Source: Clostridia bacterium (GTDB lineage Bacteria; Bacillota; Clostridia; DUPQ01). From it: a stretch of 10,117 nt of DNA. The stretch covers positions 1-10,117 of the forward strand of contig JAUUZV010000076.1 in assembly GCA_030592085.1 (NCBI GenBank), written 5' to 3'. A program made the position numbers and the translations under genes. Within the stretch, counting starts at the first letter, position 1, and each line of letters opens with the position of its first letter. The notes beneath the pieces were generated by a model, which was not told where the DNA came from, searched no databases, and saw nothing but the letters and a program-made list of their open reading frames with translations. Of the stretch, positions 1 through 6,726 are shown piece after piece.

Positions 1-12
1 AATTGAGTTCAT
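1..12 (-). CDS. Start of a divergent gene (only four codons in window)
   Basis: On the minus strand an ATG at 12-10 opens a frame reading Met-Asn-Ser-Ile before the window ends. It is preceded by an AAGGA ribosome binding site at 23-19 with a 6-base spacer, and further upstream by a consensus extended -10 promoter element at 65-57 on the same strand. The right signals in the right order make a real gene start more likely than chance, but four codons say nothing about function. A divergent regulator of the sugar genes on the right would be a common arrangement; this is inference only. Confidence 0.5.
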
Positions 13-56
13 AAATGGTCCTTCTTTCTTTTGAAAAAGTTGTTTTTGTTGAATTA

Positions 57-65
57 ATTATATCA
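57..65 (-). promoter_or_regulatory. Extended -10 promoter for the divergent minus-strand gene
   Basis: Read on the minus strand, positions 65-57 give TGATATAAT, a perfect extended -10 element (TGn followed by TATAAT). At 17 bases spacing the -35 position is poor, as is tolerated with an extended -10. The spacer contains a run of C6 followed by T7. Transcription would start near base 50, leaving a leader of about 38 bases containing the AAGGA at 23-19 before the ATG at 12. Confidence 0.55.
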
Positions 66-80
66 AAAAAAGGGGGGTCG

Positions 81-124
81 TTTATTTTTAGAAAAATAAA
101 GGCTAAAAACCCTTTAAATAAAGG
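81..124. repeat. Cluster of short inverted repeats in the leftmost intergenic region
   Basis: Three nested symmetries sit side by side. A 9-bp perfect inverted repeat TTTATTTTT / AAAAATAAA spans 81-89 and 92-100. TAAAGG at 97-102 pairs with CCTTTA at 111-116. That same CCTTTA pairs with a second TAAAGG at 119-124. The two TAAAGG copies therefore compete for one partner. There is no following U-tract in either direction, so this does not look like a terminator. It may be an operator or upstream control region for one of the two divergent genes, or chance symmetry in A+T-rich DNA. Confidence 0.3.
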
Positions 125-139
125 AAATTTTGAAGAAGT

Positions 140-162
140 GTAGTGTATATACTTTACACTAC
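140..162. promoter_or_regulatory. Perfect 8-bp inverted repeat, candidate operator for the sugar operon
   Basis: GTAGTGTA at 140-147 and its exact reverse complement TACACTAC at 155-162 flank a 7-base spacer. The centre of the repeat contains TATACT (148-153), which could act as a -10 box, although no good -35 lies 16-18 bases upstream. The repeat lies 24 bases before the first gene's ATG (187). A dyad overlapping a possible promoter just ahead of a sugar operon is what a repressor operator looks like. The regulator family cannot be named from this sequence. Confidence 0.5.
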
Positions 163-174
163 CATATTAAAAAT

Positions 175-179
175 AGGAG
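175..179 (+). promoter_or_regulatory. Ribosome binding site fixing the epimerase start
   Basis: AGGAG at 175-179 lies 7 bases before the ATG at 187. The same frame is open further upstream to a TTG at 130, but that start has no suitable binding site, would run through the inverted-repeat operator at 140-162, and would add 19 residues unlike the family's N-terminus. ATG 187 is therefore preferred. Confidence 0.8.
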
Positions 180-186
180 TAAGAAT

Positions 187-1074
187 ATGAATTATGTCAT
201 AAAAAATAAACACCTTAAGGTTGTAATCAGTGACTTAGGTGCTGAATTACAAAGCATTCAAATGATTAATGATTCTGTTGAATTATTATGGCAACTTAAT
301 AAACAAGTTTGGGAAAGGCAAGCTCCTTTATTATTTCCTATAATAGGGAGACTAAAAGATGAGGAATACAAATATAATGAAAGAACATACAAAATTCCAA
401 TTCACGGATTTGCATATACCTCAAATTTTAAAATAAAAGAACAACTAGAAGAGAAAATTACATTTTCATTAACTGATAATAATATAACTAAAAGCGTATA
501 TCCATTTCTATTTGAATTATTAGTTACTTACCAATTAGATGAAAATAAACTTATTAAGCAACACACAATTATTAATAAAGGTGAAGATAAAATGCTTTTT
601 GAATTAGGTGGTCATGAAGGATATAATTTATCATTATTTTCTGGAGAAAAAATGGAAGATTACTATTTGCAATTTACTAATCAAGGCAGTTTATTAACTT
701 ATACAACTGATGAAGATGTTATGATGAATAAATTTAAAAAAGAAATACCCTTAGATAATAATAAACTTTTTATGTCTCCAGAAGTATTTAAAAATGATGC
801 TTTAATAATGGATAATCTAAAAGTAAGAGAAGTAGCAATAAAAAACACAAAAAATCCTTATGTAGTAAAAGTTATATTCGAAGATTTTAAATATTTGGGT
901 ATTTGGACAAAATATATGAGGAGTAATTATGTTTGCATTGAACCTTGGTCGTCATTACCAGATGCTAATTATATTGATAAACAGCTTTTAAATAAACAAG
1001 ATATCATTTCATTACAACCAAATGAGAAAAAAGAATTAACCTATACAATGTTATTTTATAAGGAGGAATCATGA
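187..1074 (+). CDS. Aldose 1-epimerase family protein (LacX-like mutarotase)
   Basis: This 295-residue cytoplasmic protein belongs to the galactose mutarotase-like fold, which interconverts alpha and beta anomers of free or phosphorylated sugars. It matches the LacX-type branch, with GAEL near the N-terminus, LFPIIGRLKD around residues 48-57, and HGF at 73-75. His143 in GGHEGYN and Glu252 in the C-terminal CIEPW motif correspond to the general acid and base of mutarotases. LacX relatives usually read GGHPAFN, so this loop differs slightly but keeps the histidine. ATG 187 is chosen for its AGGAG site. The stop overlaps the next ATG (ATGA at 1071-1074), so the two are probably translationally coupled. 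The preferred sugar cannot be told; amino-sugar neighbours (YhcH family, nagA) make an amino sugar or hexose plausible. Confidence 0.88.
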   Translation: MNYVIKNKHLKVVISDLGAELQSIQMINDSVELLWQLNKQVWERQAPLLFPIIGRLKDEEYKYNERTYKIPIHGFAYTSNFKIKEQLEEKITFSLTDNNITKSVYPFLFELLVTYQLDENKLIKQHTIINKGEDKMLFELGGHEGYNLSLFSGEKMEDYYLQFTNQGSLLTYTTDEDVMMNKFKKEIPLDNNKLFMSPEVFKNDALIMDNLKVREVAIKNTKNPYVVKVIFEDFKYLGIWTKYMRSNYVCIEPWSSLPDANYIDKQLLNKQDIISLQPNEKKELTYTMLFYKEES

Positions 1075-1523
1075 TTACTAATAAGATGACTTATTTAAAG
1101 AATTTAAAAGGGAAAAATACTCTAATAGATCAGGCAATAAAATTTATTGAATCAACAGATTTAGATAAACTAAAAGAGGGTAAACATGAAATTAACAATC
1201 AGGTGTTTGCAATAAAAAGTAGTTATAAAACAAAATTAGAAAAAGATGCATTATGTGAAGCACATAAAAAATATATTGATCTACAAATAATCCTAGAAGG
1301 AGAAGAAGTGATTTTTGGTGGAGATATTGACGACTACAATGAAACTATTCCTTATGATGAACAAAAAGATGCAGCATTTTATAAAGGTATAGCTTCATGG
1401 AAAATTATATGTAAAAAAGATACTTTTGCAATATTTTACCCATATGATGTGCATCAGCCCGGGGTTGTATTAGAAAATTCACAAAAAATAACGAAGGTTG
1501 TGTTTAAAATTCATGTTAATTAA
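1071..1523 (+). CDS. YhcH/YjgK/YiaL (DUF386) family sugar-metabolism protein
   Basis: This 150-residue single-domain beta-barrel protein has the family's usual length. Its hallmarks are EAHKKYIDLQ at residues 63-72, followed by an ILEGEE segment, and FYPYDVHQPG at 122-131. The conserved acidic and His residues in these two motifs form the metal/substrate pocket in the family. The E. coli member YhcH (NanQ) acts on anomers of N-acetylneuraminate, and others sit in beta-galactosidase, tagatose or ascorbate-type operons. The substrate here is therefore a sugar or sugar acid but is not determined. The start is ATG 1071, four bases after a strong AGGAGG (1061-1066) and overlapping the epimerase stop. 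A second ATG at 1086 is too far from that site. The 3' end overlaps the sirtuin start by 11 bases. A role as a second anomerase or epimerase in the same sugar pathway is inference. Confidence 0.87.
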   Translation: MITNKMTYLKNLKGKNTLIDQAIKFIESTDLDKLKEGKHEINNQVFAIKSSYKTKLEKDALCEAHKKYIDLQIILEGEEVIFGGDIDDYNETIPYDEQKDAAFYKGIASWKIICKKDTFAIFYPYDVHQPGVVLENSQKITKVVFKIHVN

Positions 1524-2244
1524 AGTTGTTAAACAACTTAAAGAAAGTAAAAGAATTGTTTTTTTTACTGGAGCTGGTATATCAACTGAAAGCAATATAC
1601 CTGATTTTCGTTCATCAAATGGACTTTATTCTAATAATGCAATAAATGGGTTGACTCCTGAAGAATTACTTAGTTATAGTTGTTTCAAAAAAACTCCACA
1701 ACTTTTTTATGATTATTATTTTTCTAATATGATTCATATTGATAAACATCCTAATATTGCCCATAACAGCATTACAAAATTATCTAATATGGGGTATGAA
1801 GTTACAGTTATTACACAAAATATTGATGGTTTACACTTTTTAGCAGAAAATAAAAATATAATTGAGTTACATGGTTCAGTTTATAAAAATTATTGTATGA
1901 AATGTGGGCATAAATTTACTATTAAAGAGGTACTTTCTAAAAAACCAATTCCATACTGTGATTATTGTAATGGACTTATTAGACCTGATGTAACTCTTTA
2001 TGGGGAATCGTTAAATGAAGAAGTTATAGATAGTGCAATAAAAGCAATATCTTTAGCTGATATGTTATTTGTAATTGGAACTTCACTTGTGGTGCAACCT
2101 GCAGCTTCTCTTATACAATATTATAAAGGTAATCATTTGGTTTTGATAAATAAAAGTCCTACACCATATGATAGACAGGCTACTTATCGCTTTTATGAGT
2201 CATGTGGTAAAATAATGAGTGAAATTATAAAAAGGTTAGGTTAG
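1513..2244 (+). CDS. cobB: Sir2-family NAD-dependent protein deacylase (sirtuin)
   Basis: This 243-residue sirtuin removes acetyl groups from protein lysines, consuming NAD+ and releasing nicotinamide and O-acetyl-ADP-ribose. All core motifs are present: GAGIS (20-24) followed by IPDFRS (29-34) for NAD binding, TQNIDGLH (101-108), catalytic His120 in ELHGS, a four-cysteine zinc site (C128, C131, C149, C152), RPDVTLYGE (157-165) and GTSLVVQPA (189-197). I see no Tyr-x-x-Arg pair of the SIRT5-like desuccinylase type after FRS, so deacetylation is the safer guess. The frame extends upstream to TTG 1498, but GAAGG (1493-1497) directly abuts that codon, leaving no spacer, so ATG 1513 is preferred. 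It overlaps the preceding gene by 11 bases, suggesting coupling. The recG start follows 4 bases after the stop. The symbol reflects family, not proven orthology. Confidence 0.92.
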   Translation: MLIKVVKQLKESKRIVFFTGAGISTESNIPDFRSSNGLYSNNAINGLTPEELLSYSCFKKTPQLFYDYYFSNMIHIDKHPNIAHNSITKLSNMGYEVTVITQNIDGLHFLAENKNIIELHGSVYKNYCMKCGHKFTIKEVLSKKPIPYCDYCNGLIRPDVTLYGESLNEEVIDSAIKAISLADMLFVIGTSLVVQPAASLIQYYKGNHLVLINKSPTPYDRQATYRFYESCGKIMSEIIKRLG

Positions 2245-2248
2245 TTTC

Positions 2249-4291
2249 ATGGAAAGTAATTTAAATAGTATAAATATTAATGATATTAAAGGTGTAGGCC
2301 CTGCAAAAGAGACGGCCTTTAATAAAATGGGCATTTATACAGTAAAAGACCTTCTACTCTATTATCCTAGAGACTATCATGATAGAACTATTATTAAAAA
2401 AATTGCCACACTTGATGTTGATGACTTTGTAGTTGTAGAGGGGCTCATAATAAAAGTTACACATAGACGAATTAGACGCAATTTATCATATATAAAAATT
2501 CAAATTACAGATGGTACAACAATAATGAATTGTACATGGTTTAATCAAGATTTTTTAAAAAGTAAACTTCACGTTAATAAGAAGTATTTGTTTTTTGGTA
2601 AAGTGACTAAAAATAAATTTGCATACGAGTTTAATTCTCCTGAATTTTCTAGTGATAAAGAGAGTTTTATGAAAATAGTACCAATATATAAGAAGAATTC
2701 TTTATTAACACAAAACTTTATTAGAAAAATAGTAAATCAAGCACTACTAATAAAAGAAAATCAATTTAATGATGTTTTACCAATATCAATTAAAGAAAAA
2801 TATAAATTACTTGAATATAATGAGAGTATAAAAAATATACATTATCCTGAATCAACAAGTTTGTTTTTTGAAGCTAGGAAGCGACTTGTTTTTGAAGAAT
2901 TATTTTTATTACAATTACTTTTACTATTTATAAAACAAGGACACAAAGAAAAAAGTCAAAAATTACCGTATTTAAAAGATGAATATTCATCTAAGCTATT
3001 AAGTAAACTTCCTTTCACATTGACAAATTCACAACAAAAAGTAATAAGTGAAGTTACAAAAGATTTGTTCTCTAATCATGCTATGAATAGATTAGTACAA
3101 GGAGATGTAGGGTCTGGTAAGACTATGATTGCCATTGTCGCTATGCTTTTAACAATTGAAAATGGATATCAAACTGCATTTATGGTTCCTACAGAAATCT
3201 TATCTAAACAGCACTATCTAAATATTACTAAAATGTTAGAAAGTTTTAATATTTCAATTGCACTATTACATGGGAAAATGAAAGCTAACGAGAAAAGCGA
3301 ATTACTAGAAGCTATTAATTCAGGACAAATAGATATGGTTATTGGTACTCATGCAATAATACAAGAAACAGTTAAGTTTTTAAACTTAGGTCTTGTTATT
3401 ACTGATGAACAACATCGATTTGGTGTAGAGCAACGTGCGTTGTTATCAAAAAAAGGTGAAAATCCTAATGTATTAGTTATGACAGCTACACCGATTCCAA
3501 GAACTTTAGCATTAATTTTATATGGAGATCTTGATATTTCAATTATTGATGAAATGCCACCAGGTAGGTTGGCAATTGAAACATTTATGGTAGATGAAAG
3601 CAAGCGACTTAGAATAAACGAATTTATTAATCAACGTGTTAAAAATGGAGAACAAGTATTTATAGTTTGTCCATCAATTGAAGAAAGCGAAAAACTTGAT
3701 ATTGCAAATGTTACTGAAGTTTATGAAAAAAGTTGTAAAATTTTTAATGACTTTGTTGTTGGCATGATTCATGGAAAAATGAAAAACAGTGAAAAAGATA
3801 AAATTATGAAAGAATTTATTGAAAATAAAATACAAATACTTGTATCAACCACTGTTATTGAAGTAGGCGTAGATATTAAAAATGCCACATTGATGGTTGT
3901 TGAAAATGCGGATCGTTTTGGTATTGCTCAATTACACCAATTACGAGGTAGAGTTGGGCGAAGTAATTTACAGTCCTATTGTGTATTATATAATCAATCA
4001 CAATCTAAAAAAGCAATGAAAAGAATAAAGGAATTAGCAAATTCTAATGATGGATTTTACTTATCTGAACAAGATTTAATTCAAAGAGGTCCAGGAGAAT
4101 TTTTTGGGACAAAGCAACATGGAATACCAGAACTAACAATTTCAAATTTATATCTAGATGGTCATATTTTAAAACAAGCACAAGAAGCTGCAATATCATT
4201 AATTAATGAAGACTTTGCACTTTCAAATGTTGAACATAAATTCATTAAAGAAATATTAAATAAAAATATAGAATCAATTGTATTGGAGTAG
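2249..4291 (+). CDS. recG: ATP-dependent DNA helicase RecG
   Basis: This 680-residue full-length RecG remodels stalled replication forks and branch-migrates Holliday junctions. The order is typical: an N-terminal DIKGVGPAKE helix-hairpin-like segment (about residues 12-21) with LLLYYPRDYHDRT, the OB-fold wedge domain (about 55-140), then the two superfamily 2 helicase lobes. Visible motifs are Walker A GDVGSGKT (285-292), DEQHRFGVEQR beginning at Asp386 (DEQH box), TATPIPRTLAL (motif III), VSTTVIEVGVD (motif V), and QLRGRVGR (564-571, motif VI). The C-terminal region with QRGPGEFFGTKQHG is the TRG-type translocation segment. Only a weak AGG-type binding site precedes ATG 2249, four bases after the sirtuin stop, so its translation probably depends on the upstream gene. 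It is 3 bases from the next gene. RecG is often near housekeeping genes; its place inside a sugar-gene run is unusual. Confidence 0.97.
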   Translation: MESNLNSININDIKGVGPAKETAFNKMGIYTVKDLLLYYPRDYHDRTIIKKIATLDVDDFVVVEGLIIKVTHRRIRRNLSYIKIQITDGTTIMNCTWFNQDFLKSKLHVNKKYLFFGKVTKNKFAYEFNSPEFSSDKESFMKIVPIYKKNSLLTQNFIRKIVNQALLIKENQFNDVLPISIKEKYKLLEYNESIKNIHYPESTSLFFEARKRLVFEELFLLQLLLLFIKQGHKEKSQKLPYLKDEYSSKLLSKLPFTLTNSQQKVISEVTKDLFSNHAMNRLVQGDVGSGKTMIAIVAMLLTIENGYQTAFMVPTEILSKQHYLNITKMLESFNISIALLHGKMKANEKSELLEAINSGQIDMVIGTHAIIQETVKFLNLGLVITDEQHRFGVEQRALLSKKGENPNVLVMTATPIPRTLALILYGDLDISIIDEMPPGRLAIETFMVDESKRLRINEFINQRVKNGEQVFIVCPSIEESEKLDIANVTEVYEKSCKIFNDFVVGMIHGKMKNSEKDKIMKEFIENKIQILVSTTVIEVGVDIKNATLMVVENADRFGIAQLHQLRGRVGRSNLQSYCVLYNQSQSKKAMKRIKELANSNDGFYLSEQDLIQRGPGEFFGTKQHGIPELTISNLYLDGHILKQAQEAAISLINEDFALSNVEHKFIKEILNKNIESIVLE

Positions 4292-4294
4292 AAA

Positions 4295-5110
4295 ATGAAA
4301 GATATTGTAGAACAGTTATTTAACACAAAAGCTTTAGTAGTAACAGATGGGGTGCCATTTCTTTACACATCAGGTGCAGTTGGACCATTTTATATTAATA
4401 CTCATTATCTTTATGGCAATAAAAAAATGGCTGAAGATGTGTTGCAATTTATAGATGAGTTTAAAGAAATACCTGAGTTTGAAAATCAATTAACAAAAAA
4501 AATCATGAATCAATATTATACTAATGATATTTTTCATAATATTATTGACCAATTAGTAAGCCTCATTAAAGAAAAAATAAATTTAGATGAAGTTGACATG
4601 ATATCAGGAGGTGAAAGAAGAGATTGGTTCTTTTCTATTCCAGTTGCAAAATTATTATCACTTCCACATGTTTTTATATATAAGGATCATCATATTAGCA
4701 AACATAAATTAGCTGGGAAAAATCTTCTTCACATTTGTGATCTAATAAATTCAGCTTCTAGTTATACAAGAGATTGGAAACCTATCATTAATAAAAACAA
4801 TGGAATTATTAAGGAAACTGTAACTGTGGTTGATAGAAACCAAGGTGGAAAAGATATTTTAAATTCAATTAATATTAAATTATTTAGTTTAATTTCTTTT
4901 AGTAAAGATACATTTGAAAATGCTATTAACTGTGGTAGAATTAACAAACAGCAATTTGAAATGATTGAACAATATTTACAAAATACAAATAAATTTTTAA
5001 TTGATTTTGTTGATAATAATCAAGCATATATAAAACAATTAAAAGAACAAGATGATAAATCACAAAAACGAGTGAAGTTATTATTACAAAAATACTATGA
5101 GATTATATGA
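4295..5110 (+). CDS. Orotate phosphoribosyltransferase-like protein
   Basis: This 271-residue protein resembles a Firmicutes family usually annotated as orotate phosphoribosyltransferase, the enzyme that joins orotate and PRPP to make OMP. The N-terminal PFLYTSGAVGPFYINTH (21-37) matches the SG-x-x-P-Y region of that enzyme, SGGERRDWFFS (104-114) fits the mid-domain signature, and YKD (129-131) follows on a strand. The PRPP loop position reads TVVDRNQGG (177-185), which keeps only one acid and lacks the usual DD...TG-G/S pattern. About 50 residues (roughly 45-95) are inserted relative to short bacterial PyrE proteins, and a lysine-rich helical tail follows. No other pyr gene is present in the window. 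GGAG (4285-4288) six bases upstream supports ATG 4295. It may be a true PyrE variant or a phosphoribosyltransferase with another base substrate. Confidence 0.72.
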   Translation: MKDIVEQLFNTKALVVTDGVPFLYTSGAVGPFYINTHYLYGNKKMAEDVLQFIDEFKEIPEFENQLTKKIMNQYYTNDIFHNIIDQLVSLIKEKINLDEVDMISGGERRDWFFSIPVAKLLSLPHVFIYKDHHISKHKLAGKNLLHICDLINSASSYTRDWKPIINKNNGIIKETVTVVDRNQGGKDILNSINIKLFSLISFSKDTFENAINCGRINKQQFEMIEQYLQNTNKFLIDFVDNNQAYIKQLKEQDDKSQKRVKLLLQKYYEII

Positions 5111-5163
5111 TGTATCTAACAAACCTATTATTAGAATTTAGTAAAAAGAATAAAAAGGTATAA
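5107..5163 (+). other. Possible 18-codon ORF bridging to nagA
   Basis: ATG at 5107 overlaps the preceding TGA (ATGATG), but that frame runs into the gene's own stop region; the open reading begins at ATG 5110 and encodes 17 residues rich in Leu and Lys, ending at TAA 5161-5163. The stop lies two bases before the nagA ATG (5166), and the nagA binding site AAAAAGG (5152-5158) lies inside the ORF. Reading through it could couple nagA translation to the upstream gene. There is no binding site of its own beyond weak A-rich sequence, and a short open stretch of this size is common in A+T-rich DNA. I rate it a curiosity, not a confirmed gene. Confidence 0.15.
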
Positions 5164-5165
5164 TA

Positions 5166-6287
5166 ATGATTATTAAAAATGGAACAATTTTTACAGGACA
5201 GAAATTTATAGATGCTCATCATCTAGTTATAAAAAATCAAATAATTAGTCAAGTTACAGATACTATAACAAATGATTTAAATGAAATAGATGCTAAAGGT
5301 TGCTATGTAGTACCTGGATTAATTGATATTCATACACATGGGCTAGGCGGATTTGATGTTAATCAAACTAAAAAAAAGGATATGTATAATTTAGCTCTTA
5401 CATATTTAAAAGAAGGTACTACATCAATATTACCAACTACAGTTTCTCAACCAAAAGAAAAGACAATTAATTTATTAAGTTATTGCAGTCAAACTGATTG
5501 TCATCCTATTATAATTGGCGCTCATTTAGAAGCACCATATTTAAACAGTGATAAATTAGGTGCTCAAAATAGTAACTATATAGAAATTCCATCAATTTCA
5601 AATTTTAAAAAAACTTTTATGCCATATATATCTTGTATAAAAATTATTTCTTTGGCTCCTGAATTAGATAAGGACTATAATTTAGCTAAATTTTTAAATG
5701 AACAACAAATAATATTATCTTTTGGCCACACAACTAGTAATACGAAGCAGGGAAAAGAAGCTTTTAAACATGGATATAAATTAGCTACACATCTTATGAA
5801 TGCCATGCCACCTATACATCATAGAGATGTTTCAATTACAGGTTTATCCCTTCTAAATGATTCAATTGGTGTTGAAATTATTTCTGATTTACTTCATGTA
5901 AGTGAAGAAATGATAAAAATTATCATTAAATGTAAACCATTAGATACTATATATATAATAAGTGATTCAATGAGTGCTGCTCACTTAGGCGATGGGGAAT
6001 ATGAATTAAGTAATCAAAAAGTTATTGTTAAAAATAACTGTGCTAGAACATTAAAGGGGAATCTTGCAGGTAGTTTAATTACAATGTTAGATGGTGTAAA
6101 AAATATGGTATCTATAGGTGTGAAATTAGAAAATGCTTTACAATTTGCAACATATAATCAAGCTAAGCTTCTTAATATGACAAATAAAATAGGTGTTATT
6201 AAAGATGGGAATATGGCAAATATTTTAATACTTACAAACGAACTAGAAATTAAGCATGTTATTTTTCAAGGTAAATTAGTTATCTAA
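5166..6287 (+). CDS. nagA: N-acetylglucosamine-6-phosphate deacetylase
   Basis: NagA hydrolyses N-acetylglucosamine-6-phosphate to glucosamine-6-phosphate and acetate, the committed cytoplasmic step in using GlcNAc, chitin or sialic-acid products and in cell-wall recycling. The 373-residue protein is of normal length for this amidohydrolase-superfamily enzyme. It has PGLIDIHTHG with His56 and His58, then Glu122 in HLEAP, His188 in GHTT, His209 in THLMNAM and Asp267 in ISDSMSAA. These match the metal ligands and catalytic Asp of the family. Two usually invariant neighbours differ: HLEGP is HLEAP, and the usual DG-x-H is DLLH (241-244). The latter His contacts substrate in known enzymes and is kept. 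AAAGG seven bases upstream fixes ATG 5166. It ends the plus-strand run, and its stop overlaps that of the convergent gene. A nagB partner is not in the window. Confidence 0.93.
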   Translation: MIIKNGTIFTGQKFIDAHHLVIKNQIISQVTDTITNDLNEIDAKGCYVVPGLIDIHTHGLGGFDVNQTKKKDMYNLALTYLKEGTTSILPTTVSQPKEKTINLLSYCSQTDCHPIIIGAHLEAPYLNSDKLGAQNSNYIEIPSISNFKKTFMPYISCIKIISLAPELDKDYNLAKFLNEQQIILSFGHTTSNTKQGKEAFKHGYKLATHLMNAMPPIHHRDVSITGLSLLNDSIGVEIISDLLHVSEEMIKIIIKCKPLDTIYIISDSMSAAHLGDGEYELSNQKVIVKNNCARTLKGNLAGSLITMLDGVKNMVSIGVKLENALQFATYNQAKLLNMTNKIGVIKDGNMANILILTNELEIKHVIFQGKLVI

Positions 6288-6700
6288 CGAATTCGCTTGT
6301 TTTCATATTTTGATATTATTTCATAAAGACAACTAAATGATGTTTCAATAACAAAATTACAACCAGAATTCTCAGTTCTATACTCATCTTTTAGAATTTT
6401 ACAATTAAGTGATCCCATTTTCAATTCAAATAATTTAAAATAATCATTTACTATACATTTTATCAAACTATCTTCATGAGCTTTATTTTTTACAAATAAA
6501 AATCCAAGAACCATTAATCCACCAGTTAATGTACCACAGGTATCTTCAATACACATACCACCTCCAAAAGCCGAAGAAAGGCGTATTGTGGAAGAGGGAA
6601 GTGACATTTCAAAATACTCATTACATATATATAAAATTGTTTCAGCACAATTCAAATCTAATTCCTCTATAGTACTTGATTTATAATAATTAAGTAACAT
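6284..6700 (-). CDS. C_GCAxxG_C_C family probable redox protein
   Basis: This 138-residue cytoplasmic protein with eight cysteines matches the C_GCAxxG_C_C family, which is thought to be redox-active or metal-binding but has no settled function. Seen in order are LNCAETIL with Cys18 (residues 16-23), FGGGMC with Cys50 (45-50), TCGTLTGGLMVLG with Cys55 (54-66), and later Cys82, Cys100, Cys114 in SGCN, and Cys124. AAAGGAG at 6713-6707 lies 6 bases before ATG 6700-6698 and fixes the start. It diverges from the hydrogenase operon across a shared control region and converges on nagA, with TAG (6286-6284) overlapping the nagA TAA. Family members are often near Fe-S or electron-transfer genes. Here a Rex-like operator over its -35 region suggests regulation by NADH/NAD+ (inference). 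Confidence 0.85.
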   Translation of the reverse strand: MLLNYYKSSTIEELDLNCAETILYICNEYFEMSLPSSTIRLSSAFGGGMCIEDTCGTLTGGLMVLGFLFVKNKAHEDSLIKCIVNDYFKLFELKMGSLNCKILKDEYRTENSGCNFVIETSFSCLYEIISKYENKRIR

Positions 6701-6706
6701 TTAGTT

Positions 6707-6713
6707 CTCCTTT
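6707..6713 (-). promoter_or_regulatory. Ribosome binding site of the minus-strand redox gene
   Basis: On the minus strand AAAGGAG occupies 6713-6707, 6 bases before the ATG at 6700. It is part of the A-rich leader (T-rich on the plus strand) and confirms the chosen start and the coding strand of this gene. Confidence 0.8.
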
Positions 6714-6726
6714 TTTTCTTTTTTAT

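Noticed and set aside
2..34. Plus-strand frame ending in TGA at 32-34, as the tail of an upstream gene
   Set aside because: Only ten residues are visible without a recognisable motif, and the minus-strand promoter, binding site and ATG in the same stretch explain it better as a divergent gene start.
130..186. TTG start for a longer epimerase
   Set aside because: No ribosome binding site, it crosses the inverted-repeat operator, and the added residues do not match the family; ATG 187 has a clear AGGAG.
3349..3603. Open frame on the minus strand inside recG
   Set aside because: It lies opposite the highly conserved helicase motif II-III region of RecG; its translation resembles no known family and it has no binding site.
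4762..4947. Minus-strand open frame of 61 codons inside the phosphoribosyltransferase gene
   Set aside because: It is short, antisense to a gene with good family motifs, and has no start signals.
5159..5164. TATAAT just before nagA, as a promoter
   Set aside because: It is 1 base from the ATG, which would leave no leader, and there is no -35 at proper spacing. It is explained by the A+T-rich spacer after the AAAGG binding site.
6288..6295. CGAATTCG palindrome next to the convergent stops, as a bidirectional terminator
   Set aside because: Self-complementary but without a loop, and not followed by a T-tract on either strand; it lies inside the minus-strand coding region.
6711..6724. T-rich run as a plus-strand terminator
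   Set aside because: No stem precedes it on the plus strand. On the minus strand it is the A-rich leader and ribosome binding site of the redox gene.
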